Part shown: piece by piece, positions 1 to 12,276 of the stretch
Layout: every line of letters begins with the position of its first letter
How positions within the stretch are numbered: the stretch's first letter is position 1
Origin: Certhia americana
Lineage: Eukaryota > Chordata > Aves > Passeriformes > Certhiidae
DNA length: 64,000 bases
NCBI GenBank assembly: GCA_018697195.1
Contig: JAGMWU010000037.1
Span: 124,001 to 188,000, forward strand
Direction of reading: 5' to 3'
The notes under the pieces: generated by a model
Told to the model about the DNA's origin: nothing
What the model saw: only the letters and a program-made list of their open reading frames with translations
The model's database searches: none
Translations under genes and position numbers: made by a program

Positions 1-810
1 AAAAGTATGCCAATCAAAGAGGTTTTTGCAACTCTGAGAACTTTAGTTTGAGCTGAGGTTAATGAGCAGTTAACAGTTAACAGTTGGGCAGTCAGGTGCA
101 CAAAAAATGCATTCTTTACATGGCTGTGTATTTGTTATTCAGTTCTCTGAATTCATAGGACAGATAATTTCTGATAATATTCAGGGATCTGATAAATGTT
201 CAGTTGCATTAGTGATAATTTCAGGAAGGTTCATTCTTCATAAAATCAAAGTGATTTTTTGCATAATATCTGGTACCATAATTTTGGAGAGGCAAGGTAA
301 ATTTGGATGTACAAAAATACAGTCACAGCTGAAATCTTGGTCTTAGTCACCTAATCCTTAGCTAAGAGAAAGAAGCCACTCTGCATTTCCACTGGGTGAT
401 TTGATAACACCAACTCTATTAGACTGCCATGAAGAAAACGGGAATTTTAGGAGAAGAATACAGAGGAATAGGTGGGGTCTGGTTTTGTTTTGATCACATA
501 TTGTGTGCTGCTGGCATGCCTCTGACTGCTGGGTGTTTTGGAACTCCAGGCAGGCTAGAACAAACTGGGGTGACGAACATTGTTAGAGCTGTAACTTTTC
601 AAAGCAGACTGGTGAGCGGCAGAATTTCCTGGTAAGATACTTAATATTATCCAGTGTGTACAGTTTGTATGGCCCATTTTCTGCTGAGATATATAAAATG
701 CTGACTGTACAAGATGCTCTGTGTACCACCAGGTAAGCCCCCTTTGCTTTTTTAGAGCGTGACACCTTCTGGGGTTTCGGGTTTAATCACGCTGGTGTTC
801 GTTTTCGTAG
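1..810 (+). other. MAPK10: MAPK10 last intron (3' part only)
   Basis: This is AT-rich sequence upstream of the MAPK10 terminal exon, ending in the acceptor AG at 809-810. Several short ORFs occur, but none resembles a JNK exon or shows splice-bounded coding sequence. The preceding MAPK10 exons must lie left of the window. The intron assignment follows from the confident identification of the terminal exon; the intron itself has no other recognisable content. Confidence 0.85.
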
Positions 811-827
811 CACAGGTGCAGCAGTGA
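809..827 (+). promoter_or_regulatory. MAPK10: Tandem 3' splice acceptors (5 nt apart) of MAPK10
   Basis: The sequence GTAGCACAG carries two AGs, at 809-810 and 814-815. Joining after 810 gives (G)CA CAG GTG CAG CAG TGA, that is A-Q-V-Q-Q-stop. Joining after 815 gives (G)GT GCA GCA GTG AAC and so on, the long tail. These endings match the known short (alpha1) and long (alpha2) JNK3 isoforms, so both forms can be produced from this one site. Which acceptor is used in which tissue cannot be read from the DNA. Confidence 0.9.
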
Positions 828-958
828 ACAGCAGTGAGAGCCTCCCTCCATCCTCATCTGTCAACGACATCTCATCCATGTCCACGGATCAAACCCTGGC
901 GTCTGACACGGACAGCAGCCTGGAAGCTTCTGCGGGACCCCTCGGTTGTTGCAGGTGA
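811..958 (+). CDS. MAPK10: MAPK10 (JNK3) terminal coding exon, C-terminal tail
   Basis: This is the last coding exon of c-Jun N-terminal kinase 3, a stress-activated MAP kinase that is mainly neuronal in vertebrates. Read from 816 (phase 1, completing a Gly codon), it encodes [15 protein letters not shown], then [20 protein letters not shown], then [12 protein letters not shown], with TGA at 956-958. The segments [11 protein letters not shown] and [14 protein letters not shown] fit JNK3. JNK1 has INGSQHPSSSSS and MSTDPTLASD in the same region. The exon lies outside the kinase domain. It forms the Ser-rich tail of the long isoform, ending in the Cys-Cys-Arg known to be palmitoylated in JNK3. 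If the exon is instead joined at 811, the same sequence gives the short tail AQVQQ with TGA at 825-827. Only this exon is present; the kinase-domain exons are off the left edge. Identification rests on recalled family sequence. Confidence 0.95.
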
Positions 959-1740
959 CTAGCCGCCTGCCTGCGAAACCCAGCGTTCTTCAGAGGATGA
1001 TGGAACCTAGGAGGAAAAAATGATGGGAGCTAAGAGATGAAAAGAAAGAGAAATAAAATACAAAGATTTAAGTGAAACAAACAAAGAAACAAACAAACAA
1101 AAAAATCTTTTCAGCCTGCTTCTCCTACAGAGTTATGTAATGCAGCTAAGCTCAAGTGTGTATTTAACTTATAGTTGCTCTGCTTTGGTCTTCTTCCAGT
1201 GATGCTTACTTGGGAGGGAAAGGAAAAAAGGAACTGAAAAAATCCTTTTTTTACCCCCCCTTCCCCACAAGATGTAAAATGAATGGCTGCAAAACCAGCA
1301 ACCTGCAACTGTCTTTTTCACACTGGCATGACAAGGTGTGCAGTAGCCACGCTCCACCATACGAGTGTGTGTCTGCCTTCACTCTCTGTTCTGCCGTCTG
1401 CCCAGAGGGGCAGGCAGGGATCTCCATGCATTTTTCCTCACACACAAACCGCACATACACACACGTGCCAACAGAACCCTGGCAGTGCATGCAGCTGTGT
1501 GCCTGCACATCTGCACAGGTACTTAGGTGTGCACTCCACAACTATAAGTGGCCCGTTCCAGGCGAACTGCTTAACTACATATGGGATCTTACAGTACATA
1601 TTCGATCTGTTTGCTCATTGATGAGGTTGCATATGAGGACTTGTGGAAGTGTAAATAACCACAGAGAACTGTGGCTCCCTCAGACACTTGAAGATGTAGC
1701 ACCAAATTTCTGCTGAGAGTTGTATATATATTTTGAAATA
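959..1740 (+). other. MAPK10: MAPK10 3' untranslated region (proximal part)
   Basis: Sequence after the stop codon resembles the mammalian JNK3 3' UTR as I remember it. Examples are the blocks around 1108-1200 (TTTTCAGCCTGCTTCTCC, then GCAGCTAAGCTCAA), 1280-1345 (AATGGCTGCAAAACC, then GGCATGACAAGGTGTGCAGT) and 1678-1712 (CAGACACTTGAAGATGTAGC). This was not checked by alignment. A canonical AATAAA sits early, at 1052-1057. Others lie downstream at 2490-2495 and 3093-3098. The true cleavage site is unknown, and the 3' end could extend past 1740. Confidence 0.7.
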
Positions 1741-4700
1741 ATAACCAGTTTTATTGAAAGAAGAAGCCACAGAGCTTCATAGAAAAATGCTAGTTTGTGA
1801 ATGTTAAGACTTGTTGTTCTGATTTTTAGAGCAGATATGCCAAGATAAGACTGGGTTAGAAGGAAGCACATGTATCTTTGCAAGCTACAGGGAACAAGAA
1901 TGAAGGGGGTTTATGCATGTCTAAGCCCAGAAAGGTTTCAGTAAGCAGCTTTTTCTGTAAATGTTAAGTGAGTTATTATCTTAGGTCATAGACAGGCTCG
2001 CTATTTTGAAGTACATGTATGTTTGTAAATTAGAGGATATGACAGGGTTGGGGAATGAACAGACTATGATCAAAAGGACATGCACCAACTTGTTTTTATT
2101 TTATGTCTAGATCTTTATTACATCAGCTAGAGAAAGGATATTTGCAGCCCACTCTCTCTCAGTGTGTATTTGCAGCTTAGAGATTGTTTTCCCTTTTCAT
2201 CATTCCCTTGCAGGCACTTCTGCTACTCAGAGAACAGGCATCCTCTGGGTGCTTTTGGCTGTTCATTTTCTTAAAACAAATAATTTGACTCCCCAGGAAA
2301 TTTTAGCATCTGTGTCACATGGAAAAGAACCACAGAGTGCATGGTTCTAGTTTTCCTATATTCTAACAAACAAGGTTATCAATCAGCTCATGCACTAGGC
2401 TGGAAGGGTCGCAGCCAGGGGTCTTGGGCAGTGTGGTCAAGTTCTGAAGAACCCAACAGTGGCTGAACATCAAATTGAATTTGCCAGGTAATAAAGCAAA
2501 GGATTTCCTGAGGTAAGTAACAGCAAGTGTTTTTAGTGAAGAATTACAAAATTCCACACAGAATTTCAGAAAAACTGAATAGTGTTCCAGCCAAAACAGC
2601 AATTGGCATTTTCCACTGCGAGGTCATCATTATCTGAGTTGGAAATTAACTAAAATCCAAGTCATCTCTCCTTTTATATGCTTTTACCAAAGCATGCCAT
2701 GTAAATTGAAATGAGCTAAATCCTACTCTAATGCTTTTCCAAATGCCAGAGAGAGAAACTGTTTAGACTATTTTAGTGGATATTTGAAATTCACTACATC
2801 TTTTGTATTCAAAATTCTACCAAAATAGGACTGTTCCATTGAGTGGCTTACAAGCCTGCCTTCTATGGTAAGAAAAAAAAATTAGCATCAAGTTAAGTTT
2901 TGTTCTATGGGAAGAAAGGGAAGAAAAAACTTCTCTGAAGGGTGGGCAGGAGGGGAGAGAAAAAATTTAGAGGATAAAAAAAATAGAATCAGATTCGCTA
3001 AGTCTGAGCTGTATCAGAATTGCTGTAGGAAGTAGGGGCATTTCCCTGATAGTATTTTTGGTAGATTTTTATCAAATTTTTTTTTTTTTGAGAATAAAAT
3101 TAGGTTGTTAATGTTCTAAAAACTCAGAACAGTAATTTTAAAAGCAATAATTTACTACTGCTAAATATATTTAGCAATATTCTCTCTTAAGCCATGAAAC
3201 ATCAGGTCATTACTGAGTGATGTAACTCTCACTCCAAAACCAATGATCATAAAAGTATTGAAAGGTTAACAGCAAAGCTCTGTAGGTATGTAGGCAATAA
3301 CACCAAGGGTGACTTCTTAGCAATAATTAAATATATCACCTCCAGATTTAATTCACCATAGGTACATATTAATAATATTCAAATAACTAGTATCTACTTT
3401 ACATTCCTTAGTGTGCACCATTTGGGTGTGTTGTTTAAACAAGACTAGACTAAGTCTCATCGAGGCAAAACTGCAAAACTATCACCAGTGTAGACTGTAG
3501 AAACTTGGAGTAATCCCAGTTCATTGCCAGTGATATTATGGAGATGTGGCATAGGCAATAGCAGAGAAGCCATTTATAGTTGAGGGAGACTTGCAGACCT
3601 CCCATGTTTCATCTCCTGAAGGCAAATGTGTGCTCTTAGTTCCATGGTCTAATTCAGTCCTGTTTGGGTTCATGAGTACTGGGTGGAGAAGCAGTCACCA
3701 GAGGTGGTGTCCTTAGGTTGGTGCTGAATGGATGCACAACACGGGAGTTATCTAATCAGCTTTATTCCCTGATTCTGCTAAGCACCAGTGCTTGTTCAAA
3801 CATCTCATGGAGTCTGTAGGATGCTTACAAAAATTTAACTAGCGTGTGCTTTTGTCCTTTGCTCAGCAGTGATCGACATCGGCATGTGCTTAAGTGCCTT
3901 GCTGAAATGGGGCCTGAAAGAATTACTGCATCTCTTTTTGTCCTCACATTAGTCTCCTTCATGAGAAGCTCTGTCTGGGGAGGAGACTTGGAGCTGTCCA
4001 CATTGGACACTAGAAAAAAAAGCCATCAATGAAGAAAAGCATTAGTTCTTTGCAATTCTGGTCCTTGTATATCCAAACTGAAGTAGCGACCATCAAGCAG
4101 GAATAGCATCCTTTGTTTTGCTTTGTGCCAGGAATTTGGTGCTGTCAGCTGATAGCTTACAACAACATGTGTATTCTTGAATGAAGGACCATAGTGCTGA
4201 TGTTCTGAGCCTGTTTTAAGGGAAACCACTTTTTTTTTCTGATTCTAGAAATTTTGATACCATCCTCTTAAAGTCTGTTCCCCTTTATTCCAAAATTTTG
4301 TTCAGCTTGATAGATGCTTTCCTTAATTTTTCCATTGATCTTTTAAACTTACTTCTGCTTAACATGTTACTAAATATAGTACTTTGGCAACAATTTTCAC
4401 TTAATTCTCTGAGATTTGCAGTTGTAAGTGTTATTGCCACCAGTGCAGAAGTGAAGGAAATTGGGAAGCCAAAGATCTATGACAGATATTCCAAGGTATT
4501 TAGGCACCAAAGAGGCAATCAGAGAGCCTGTGGCAGAAATGGCATAACCTACATCACCCTGAACAGCAGCTGGACACCTTGGCATTCCTGAAAATATGCC
4601 TAAGAGCCTCTTGATATCATAAGTGCCTCAGTACCCAAGGAAGATCTGTCCCAAGTGGCTCACCTAAATCATGTATATAGGCATCAGCAGGCTGAGGAGA

Positions 4701-4785
4701 ATGGCATGAGTATTATGTCAGTGACTGCTCAGAGCACTAGCTGCATTGAGATGGTAGAGAGGAAAGTTGCTGCAAAACATCCCTG

Positions 4786-4786
<1 letters not shown>

Positions 4787-4821
<35 letters not shown>
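4787..4821. repeat. (T)35 homopolymer
   Basis: An uninterrupted run of 35 T. I could not find flanking target-site duplications or retrocopied coding sequence next to it, so it is called a simple repeat and not a retrocopy tail. Confidence 0.95.
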
Positions 4822-6294
4822 CAGATGGATAACTTTGAGAATGTAGTATGAGAGAAAAAAAAAAGTCAGAACAGCTCTTAAAAACCCTCCATTTTCTTTC
4901 TCACTGCTGAGCTTAAACGAGGATGAGGCGTTGATTTATTACAAGTTGATGCAAGGTTATGTATGTTTTCAATCCAAAATTTTTGGTCATTTTTGAAAAC
5001 AGTCTTCAGATACTGACTTGGTAGCTGCAATAGTATTTTGTGAGTTTTGACTATATTCCATTACAATATATCTTCAGAGAGTTCAGATATTTGAGTTGAT
5101 CACTGTGATTTATGTGAATTGTATTGTGGTTGATGTTTCCCTGCTCCTATCTAGAATTCCATGGCACAAATAGATCCATGAATCATAGCAAGTTTGCATT
5201 ACATAAAACAGACTTAAATTGGAATGCAAGTATGGTAGTGTGTCAAAAGAGCCGCAAAAAAACCCAAACAACAAAGCTACAGAAAGCCTGATCAGTTTTT
5301 CTAAGCCCTAATGCACAGATGGTTTTCCTCTGAAAATCATCAGTTCCTGCACAGCATTGGCCTCCAAAGTTTACACGAGACAAATGATCATGTCACTATG
5401 TCACTCTTCCAAATTTATAAGCAATTTGGTTCATATACATTCCTTTATCTTCATATATATTGCTTTACTTTCTTATTGTGAGATAACAATACTGAAGAAA
5501 TTAGACCTGTTGCAGTGCCTGTAGGGAATTTTCCAAAGTAGTACTACTTAACTGATTTGGATTGTATTCTAAATTTGTCAGTAAGCACCAGTGATTTATT
5601 TTCCACCAATTTATTTTCTCATGAAAAACATGCTAATAGTAACTTTTAGAACTGCCTGAGAGAGTCACTTTTAGAAAAATCTCCCAATTTTTTTATTTAA
5701 AAAGTGTTTTGAATATGATGGAATTGTTGTAAAATGGAATTGGAATATTTTAATTCGAAGTAATTTCTAGAAACCAATTCTAACTTAAACATATTGCAAG
5801 CTTCACAGTAGTTCAAAGGATCAAAAACTATTTTAGTTTCCAATCTATCTATTTCTATTCAAATCTATTTATATTTCTTCCTTCCTGCTTATTGAGAGTT
5901 TAAAATTTTGTGTGAATTCAAACATGCAAAAAATTTAAAAAAAAACCAAAAAGGCATTTTGCAACAAACTCTGTGCTTCCAGGGAGAGCAATATGAAAGA
6001 AAACCTACAGGGACCAATTAGTTTTCTTTTAAAAGTCTGAGCTAGTGGTTTAATTCATGTTTAAGCTTTTCTTTTTCTTTGCTTCTGTATGCGTGTGTAG
6101 GGAAGAGAGAGTGTACATATGGATTTTTAGAACCTCTGTTCCACTTGTGCTTGATCCAAGTTCCTAGTGTTGATAAAGAGAGGCATTGTAACATAATTAC
6201 ACATCTTCAAGAATCTGATGGCTGTGCTTATTTGAACTTCCACCACTTTACAAAGGACACAGTTAACTAATTGCAAGCTCAAGGTGATCTTTTT

Positions 6295-6325
6295 CACACA
6301 CACTCACACACACACACACACACAC
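6295..6325. repeat. (CA)n microsatellite
   Basis: A 31-bp CA run with one interruption (CACT at 6301-6304). It is a simple dinucleotide repeat and likely polymorphic. Confidence 0.95.
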
Positions 6326-7281
6326 GAAAGAAAATCATTGTGCAGTAGGTTTGACTATTACATGAATATATAATTGTCTTAATTAGTAAGATGATTGAGG
6401 TATGCAGGGAAATGGTGAATGTGTCATCTTCACCAATGAGCTGGAAAACCAACCTGTCCAGTGGAATTTAGTGGAGTCTGCTTAGTGTATTAGGAACCTG
6501 CCAGTGTGGCCTGATTTTTCTTTCATTTTTGTTGTTGGTTTGGGGTTTTTTTTAATCAACTATTGATTGCAAGAGGTGAAATGTTTAACTTAATTCATGT
6601 TCAGGCTTGTTGGCTGATGGCAAGTTTGAGTTTTAAAGAGGGTTTGATTTGACAAAAGAATGTTGAAAACCTTCAACTGAGGCTAATGGTGCCTTTTTAC
6701 CTGAGAGGGAAAAGCTGACAAGCACATATTGAAGGAAGACACAGTCAATTTGGGAAATAAATGTATCCTTACCATGCTTATCATTTCAGACAAGTCTCTT
6801 TTGCTAATTTTCACTGAACAGGGCCATTCTTGTCTTCTGGAAAGCAAGATATTTATAATGTAAATAGTTGTATGGATTTATTTTTTTCCTTCCTCTGTAA
6901 CTAATATGTAATAATCCAACATGCTATTTCTGTTTAAAACTTTTACAATAAGGCTGCTGTTGGCCTAAATATGGTTGACCTCTGACCTTCTCCTGAGTCA
7001 GTCATGTGCTGATAAAGGAGGGTGCTGGAAGTTTCAGTGTACATATAAAATCATGTATATTTAGTAAATTGGGTAAGTGGGACTTATGGCCAGTATACAT
7101 TAAGCCACAACAGTAACAATGCTCCAGACCTTAACTAGCAAAAACAACTGTCCACCTTGCCATGTCCATCCTGTAATAAGATCTAAGTTGCACCTGCCTG
7201 TAGTTCTGCATGATCAGACTTCAAAGTATAACTAACAAGATCTGTAATGTATCAGTGTTGATAAATGTAGATGTAAACAAG

Positions 7282-7337
7282 AAAAAAAAAAAAAAAAAAA
7301 AAAGAAAAAGGAAAAAAAAAAGAAAAAGAAAAGAAAA
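7282..7337. repeat. A-rich simple repeat
   Basis: It starts with 22 consecutive A (7282-7303) and continues as short A runs broken by single G or GG. It resembles a decayed poly(A), but no parent gene or target-site duplication is evident. Confidence 0.9.
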
Positions 7338-9165
7338 ATTAAATAACTTGACCAACAAAAGAAAATCAACAACAGCAACAGCTCAGTATCAAGACTGGAA
7401 GATTAGACATGTCTGATTTTGTTGCGCAGTTATAACTGAAAAGGATAACCGGTGTCAGTCAGCATAAATGGACTACAGTAAGACATTTGTTAAGGAACCA
7501 ACATTATTTCCATACTGTTTTGTTCTTAACCTGTTTGCTTTGAGCATCTGTTGTTCCCTGTGTGTGGCACAGGGCAGAACAGAGCCTCAGTGATCAGTGT
7601 TTTATGGGTCAATGTCGCATAATGATTTCCAATTTCTGTTTGTTTAGCAATTACTGTCCCAAAGATGGGACTCTCATGTTCTCCCGTGTGTCAAAAGGAA
7701 TCCTGTCAGAGCTTCCTCATGAGGCTACTCTTCTCACTGCTGTCTTGACTCCTGTCTGTTGAATGACTTTGCAGTGTTCCCAGGAAAGAGCATAACGCAG
7801 CAGAGACAGCGACCGAGGGGTCCATTGCAGGTGTGTTGTGCGTCATACTTTCACAGGGGCTCAAAGTCACTCAGGGACAGGACTCAATTGAAATATGGTA
7901 TGTACTCTATGCATGACGCCTATATTACACCTTTATGACCTTATAGTGGTAAAACTGATGATCTTTACAGATGTGGATTTGGACCATCTTTTTTTTTTTG
8001 GAGGAAACTGTCCTTATCCCACAAACCACTCGCTCCTATCCAGAGCAGCTAAATGGAAGTTAAAGAGGTGCAAGGGCCTTCTTGGGACCGTGCCCATGGG
8101 TGAATTTCATGCTGTTTGAATGTGATTTTGCCAAAAAGCCTGTATGTCTAGGAGGGGAGACTGTGACTGTCCTATAAGGAGTGTTTGTGTTGTTTACTTT
8201 AAAACAAGCTTTGCTAATTAAAGTAGTGTATTCCGGAGTCTATTTGAATGGCATGAAGGGTATCAATGAAGAAGGTGGAAAGAATTTTCCTGCAGCTCTC
8301 CTGGCGTCTTGTTTCTTTTCCTTCAGCCCTTTCTAGGAGACACAGATAAAGCAGTAAATACATGGATATTGCCAGGATTACTGAATTCAGTGCTGCTTTG
8401 GGTGGGCTTTATTTAAGAGGCATCTACAGCACTACAGAAATGTAAAGGTATTTTAAATCATATGGGACTCAGACACTTTGTTTTTGAGTAGCTTTGGAAT
8501 CTATTCCTCTGGCTGACTGCTTAAAAATATTGGAGAGGGTGGGATAAATGTCATTCTGACACAACTGGTCAGAATGAAGCAAAGTAAAACCTAGTCCCTC
8601 TCCCAGCTCTTCCCCCATTAAAAAATGTAAACCAAAATCCAGTCAACAACAACAAACCCAGAAGAAAAACAAACAAAAAAACAATCCCCAAACCCTCATA
8701 ACAACCACAGAGTTACTGTTTGAGGACTGATTTTTCAGAAATTTGAACACACTTCACCTCGATGGAAAATAGAACAAATAGGAGAGAGATGCTACCATTT
8801 GGAAAACATTGCTGATTTTTCAATTGTTGCACAGGCCAACTATGTCCATAACATTCCCAAGCAAGTCAAACCATAAAACACAAAGGACATTTTTATATTT
8901 GGATTTATTATGTACAGAGACGAAAATTAAAATCCCAAACAGCTTTCTGCTAAAACAATTTGAAGTGGGAGCTGGAGAAAAAGATGAATTAAAGCACCTG
9001 GTATGAACTGTAAGGACAGAAATTCTTATAGCTGGTACTCAAATTTTGTTGTTTGAAGCCTGCTATGCACAGTAGTACGGTTGTTTTGACTTGCTATTAT
9101 CTGCCAGTTCATATATACAGAGATTGGCCGAGCTACACCATCTAATAGAAACCTCTGATTTGCAG

Positions 9166-9635
9166 TGGCTGGGGAATTTTGGCTTTGTGATTCTTGCTGC
9201 AAAACTGGGGGGGACCCATTTCATATAGGGACCAGCACTTTTGTTTACTGGGTACCCTTGAATCTATTGAAGGGTCATCTCTTTTTGAGAGGTTTGCCCT
9301 TTTCAGGAGTCCCAACCTTTTTGGCCACGTTTCAGTGGCTTATCCATCACTGTGTCCAGATCTGAAGCTCTGGCTGGGATTTGGCTCCCCACGAGCTCGT
9401 GTGCTGGCCTGAGCACCCTGCATGCAGCGCGAGGCCGCGCGTGCTGCACTCTCTGGCCCACGGCACATCGATGGAATTGTCTGTGTGGAAGGAGATCAAA
9501 GTGCCTCTGCTGAACCCTCTCCTCTCTCCCTGCTCGAGGCAAACCAAGAGGATGAAGGTCAGTGGCCAGGCTCCAGCCCATGAGCATTTGTGAGGCCCCT
9601 TTGGGAGCCTGGGACCAGCCCACCGCGCCCTCACG
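9166..9635 (+). other. GC-rich patch with splice-like borders; possible unannotated exon
   Basis: In an AT-rich neighbourhood, roughly 9370-9635 is clearly GC-richer and holds several CpGs (for example GCGCGAGGCCGCGCG near 9427). A left border resembling an acceptor (TGATTTGCAG, AG at 9164-9165) and a right border matching the donor consensus (CACG then GTAAGT, GT at 9636-9637) would bound a 470-nt exon. No long ORF spans it. The best + frame inside gives about 53 codons from 9421, and minus-strand ORFs of 95-106 codons cross it, none recognisable. It could be a lncRNA exon, a decayed mobile element, or chance. Confidence 0.25.
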
Positions 9636-11979
9636 GTAAGTGGGACTGTGTGATCCGCATTTGCTGCATGGTTTGATGGCAGAGGTGGAGTTTTGCTTCT
9701 CCTGTGGAACCCTCTGCTGAAGGCTGTTCAGTTTCTGTTGTTTCTATGTGTTGATGCTTAGATGGCAATGATTGTCCATCCGCTGCTCCTTGGGTGGGGC
9801 TCTCCTCAAGTACATCCAGACAGAGACTTCTGTTGCTTTTCAATGTGCTCTCCCAGCCCCTCTGTTAATGGCATAGCTTAGAGCCTGAATGGCAAAACTG
9901 CTCAGCCTCCAAGAAAAGGTGATCTCCTGTGCAATGGAAGAGGCCAGGGAGAAAGTTCAGCTGGTAAATTAGTTCAAATTTCCTAATGTATTTGTCTTAT
10001 TTTGAAATTGACTGCTGGGAAGAAGTGCTGTTTGTCTCCTGATGCTTCCATATGATGTTCTGCCTCATTCCAGGAGCACTTGTATATATGAAATAGGAAT
10101 CAGATAAAATAGCTGTCTTTCTGAATATGTTTATTTAATGGATAGACTGGGGCTTTTGTTAAGTAAGTCCCGTTATGGGGAATGGTTGATTGTTGCTGTC
10201 TGGAAGATTTTAGCATTTTTTGCATCATAAGTCTGGTACTAACAACAACGTTCCTCCAGGCTAAAATTCAAATCTGTGAGGTTATTCCCTACTCTACTCC
10301 ACATGTACCAGTGGAAAATAAGGGAAATTATTTTCTGTACCCATGAGGAAGAAATTACAAAGTAGCCAATGCAAAAAAATACTCTTTCTATTTTCCAGAA
10401 CAGTTAATGGTTTAAGGTGTAGATGAGGTAAAAAGGTGTACAAAGACCCCTTTCTGCTGTTAATGCCAACTAGGCAAAGGCATGTCTGATGTTACAAGAT
10501 TAAGCTGATGGTAATTAACAAATCGATGGCAGATCCTATAAAAATGTCTTTGAGTCTTCATTTGCCATCAACAAATGTTCAGAAAGATTACCTCTGGAAT
10601 TTTTTGCCTTGGAAGATACATTTATGCCTATGCTTTGATGGTTTTTTGTGTTTAACATTCTCCAGACAATATCTCTACTCTTGGAATAATCTTATATTTT
10701 CAGTTCAGTTGCATCATCTTAGAAGGAAAAGGATATGCCTTAAGTGTATCATCAGAATGCTTAATCACAACTAAATAAATGTTAATTTTTTGGTTTTCTT
10801 CTTTTTTTTTTTTCTTTTTTTTTAAATATGAATAATTATCCAAGGTTCCCTAATAGTGAAAATCCTGGAGGTATCTCACCACAGGGTGCTCCTAAATGTG
10901 CCTACCCTACATCTGTTTTCCAGGGAGCATTTTGCCTTTCAGGGAAAGATTTGTGGATATGGGTGTTCAGGTGGAATGGAGACTCTTTCTTAATGTCAGC
11001 CTCAATTCACACTTAACAGGGTTTGAACACAGATAAATTCAGAGTGTGGGCAAAAGCTCTCTTCAGTAAAATTGGAAGTACTGTAGGGTCCAGCATGCCA
11101 CTGAGTGGACTAATGGACAAAAGCCTGGTTTTAAAATCAAAAAGCATTATGAGAAATAATCCAGGAATCAAACCTAATGTCTGAATACCACTGATTTCAG
11201 AGTTCCAGGCAGTCAGAACATTGTCCAAATTCATTCTCAAAAGCCTAATGCCAAGTAACAGATCAGAAAGTACACCTATGTTCTCAATGCAGGGGCACTC
11301 TGAGGGTTTAGCGCACGGCTTTCTGGAGTGTCATTTGGTTGAAGGATTATTATGATTCTCTACATAAAGGAAAACATTAATTTTTGGCAAAGTGCAGAAC
11401 CCACATAGTTTTAGTCAGAAGAAAAGCGGCATCTTGAACAACACTGCAACACAATAGCATGCTGCTGACTGCAGGTGGGACAGTGGGACAATGCTGGTCA
11501 GGTTTCAGCACAGTTGTACTCATCAATTTTAGCTTTCTGACATTTTGTCACAAGCACAAGGGTTAGTGGACATAAAAAATTACAGCATGCATTGCTAAAG
11601 TAGTTCATCTGCCAACATTGTCATGTGATTTCTGAAATACATGAAGGCTGTTTTAATTTCCCTTCTTGGCCATAATTATGAGCATGAGCAAACTGACAGG
11701 ACCACCAAGCTGTCCATCACTTTTACTGTTGGATTTCTAAGCAGTTATCACACACATGTGTGTTGCAAAAAATTTACTACCACTGTTGTGTGACACTAAT
11801 TGCAGCAGGACTGTGACTGTACATCAAGTTTGCACTGTGTTGCAACCATTTCACAGGAACATCCAGCAACTGGGGAGGGGGAAAAGCAATTTAAATATCA
11901 GAATGTGCAGTGTTACTGAAGGAAGACAACCAGCCTGGTTGTCCCAGCTTCTGCTCTGTGTTAGATCGGACCTCTCACC
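9636..11979. other. Intergenic, no recognisable feature
   Basis: Unique-looking AT-rich sequence. ORFs are short, without recognisable domains, and no repeat family was identified. Confidence 0.5.
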
Positions 11980-12276
11980 TCAGGTTAATGCTGCACTCGT
12001 CTTGCTCCTCTGAATGTGATATTGCAGAGCTGTAGCAACGGAGCAGCCTTGGAATTTTTCTTCACTCGGCTGGTGTGACACAGACACAGCTCCCTTCAGC
12101 GAGGAGGACGCACGGTACAGGTGAACAGTGACACCTAAAGGCACAAATGTGCTCAAGGCTCCAGCAAGGGCAAACTTCAGCGAGTTATTCAGACAATACA
12201 TCATCTTCTTGTTGGATTTCTTCTCCAGCCAGACGGACTCTGGACAGTTCATCGTGTACTTAATGGTCTGGAGCAT
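11980..12276 (-). other. Unidentified 98-codon minus-strand ORF
   Basis: The ORF reads leftward from an ATG at 12276-12274. It encodes one hydrophobic stretch (LKFALAGALSTFVPLG) preceded by a Lys-rich segment (LEKKSNKKMM), as in a small single-pass membrane protein. Local GC content and codon choice look more coding-like than the flanks. I do not recognise the protein. No clear splice acceptor precedes it, although a donor-like GAGGTGAGA lies just after its stop. It may be a chance ORF, a decayed retrocopy or a lineage-specific small gene. Confidence 0.2.

Larger units (their letters stand above)
1741..9165. other. MAPK10-PTPN13 intergenic region, left part
   Basis: This is AT-rich DNA between the MAPK10 3' UTR and the GC-rich patch at 9166, and it may include distal MAPK10 3' UTR. 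It contains a 35-nt T tract (4787-4821), a CA microsatellite (6295-6325) and an A-rich tract (7282-7337). ORFs here are under 100 codons, with no recognisable domains, and look like chance. I see no RNA gene or identifiable transposon. Confidence 0.6.

Noticed and set aside
1210..1716. 168-codon + ORF after MAPK10
   Set aside because: It lies inside the MAPK10 3' UTR, which resembles the mammalian 3' UTR at the nucleotide level. There is no domain, and overlapping ORFs occur on both strands.
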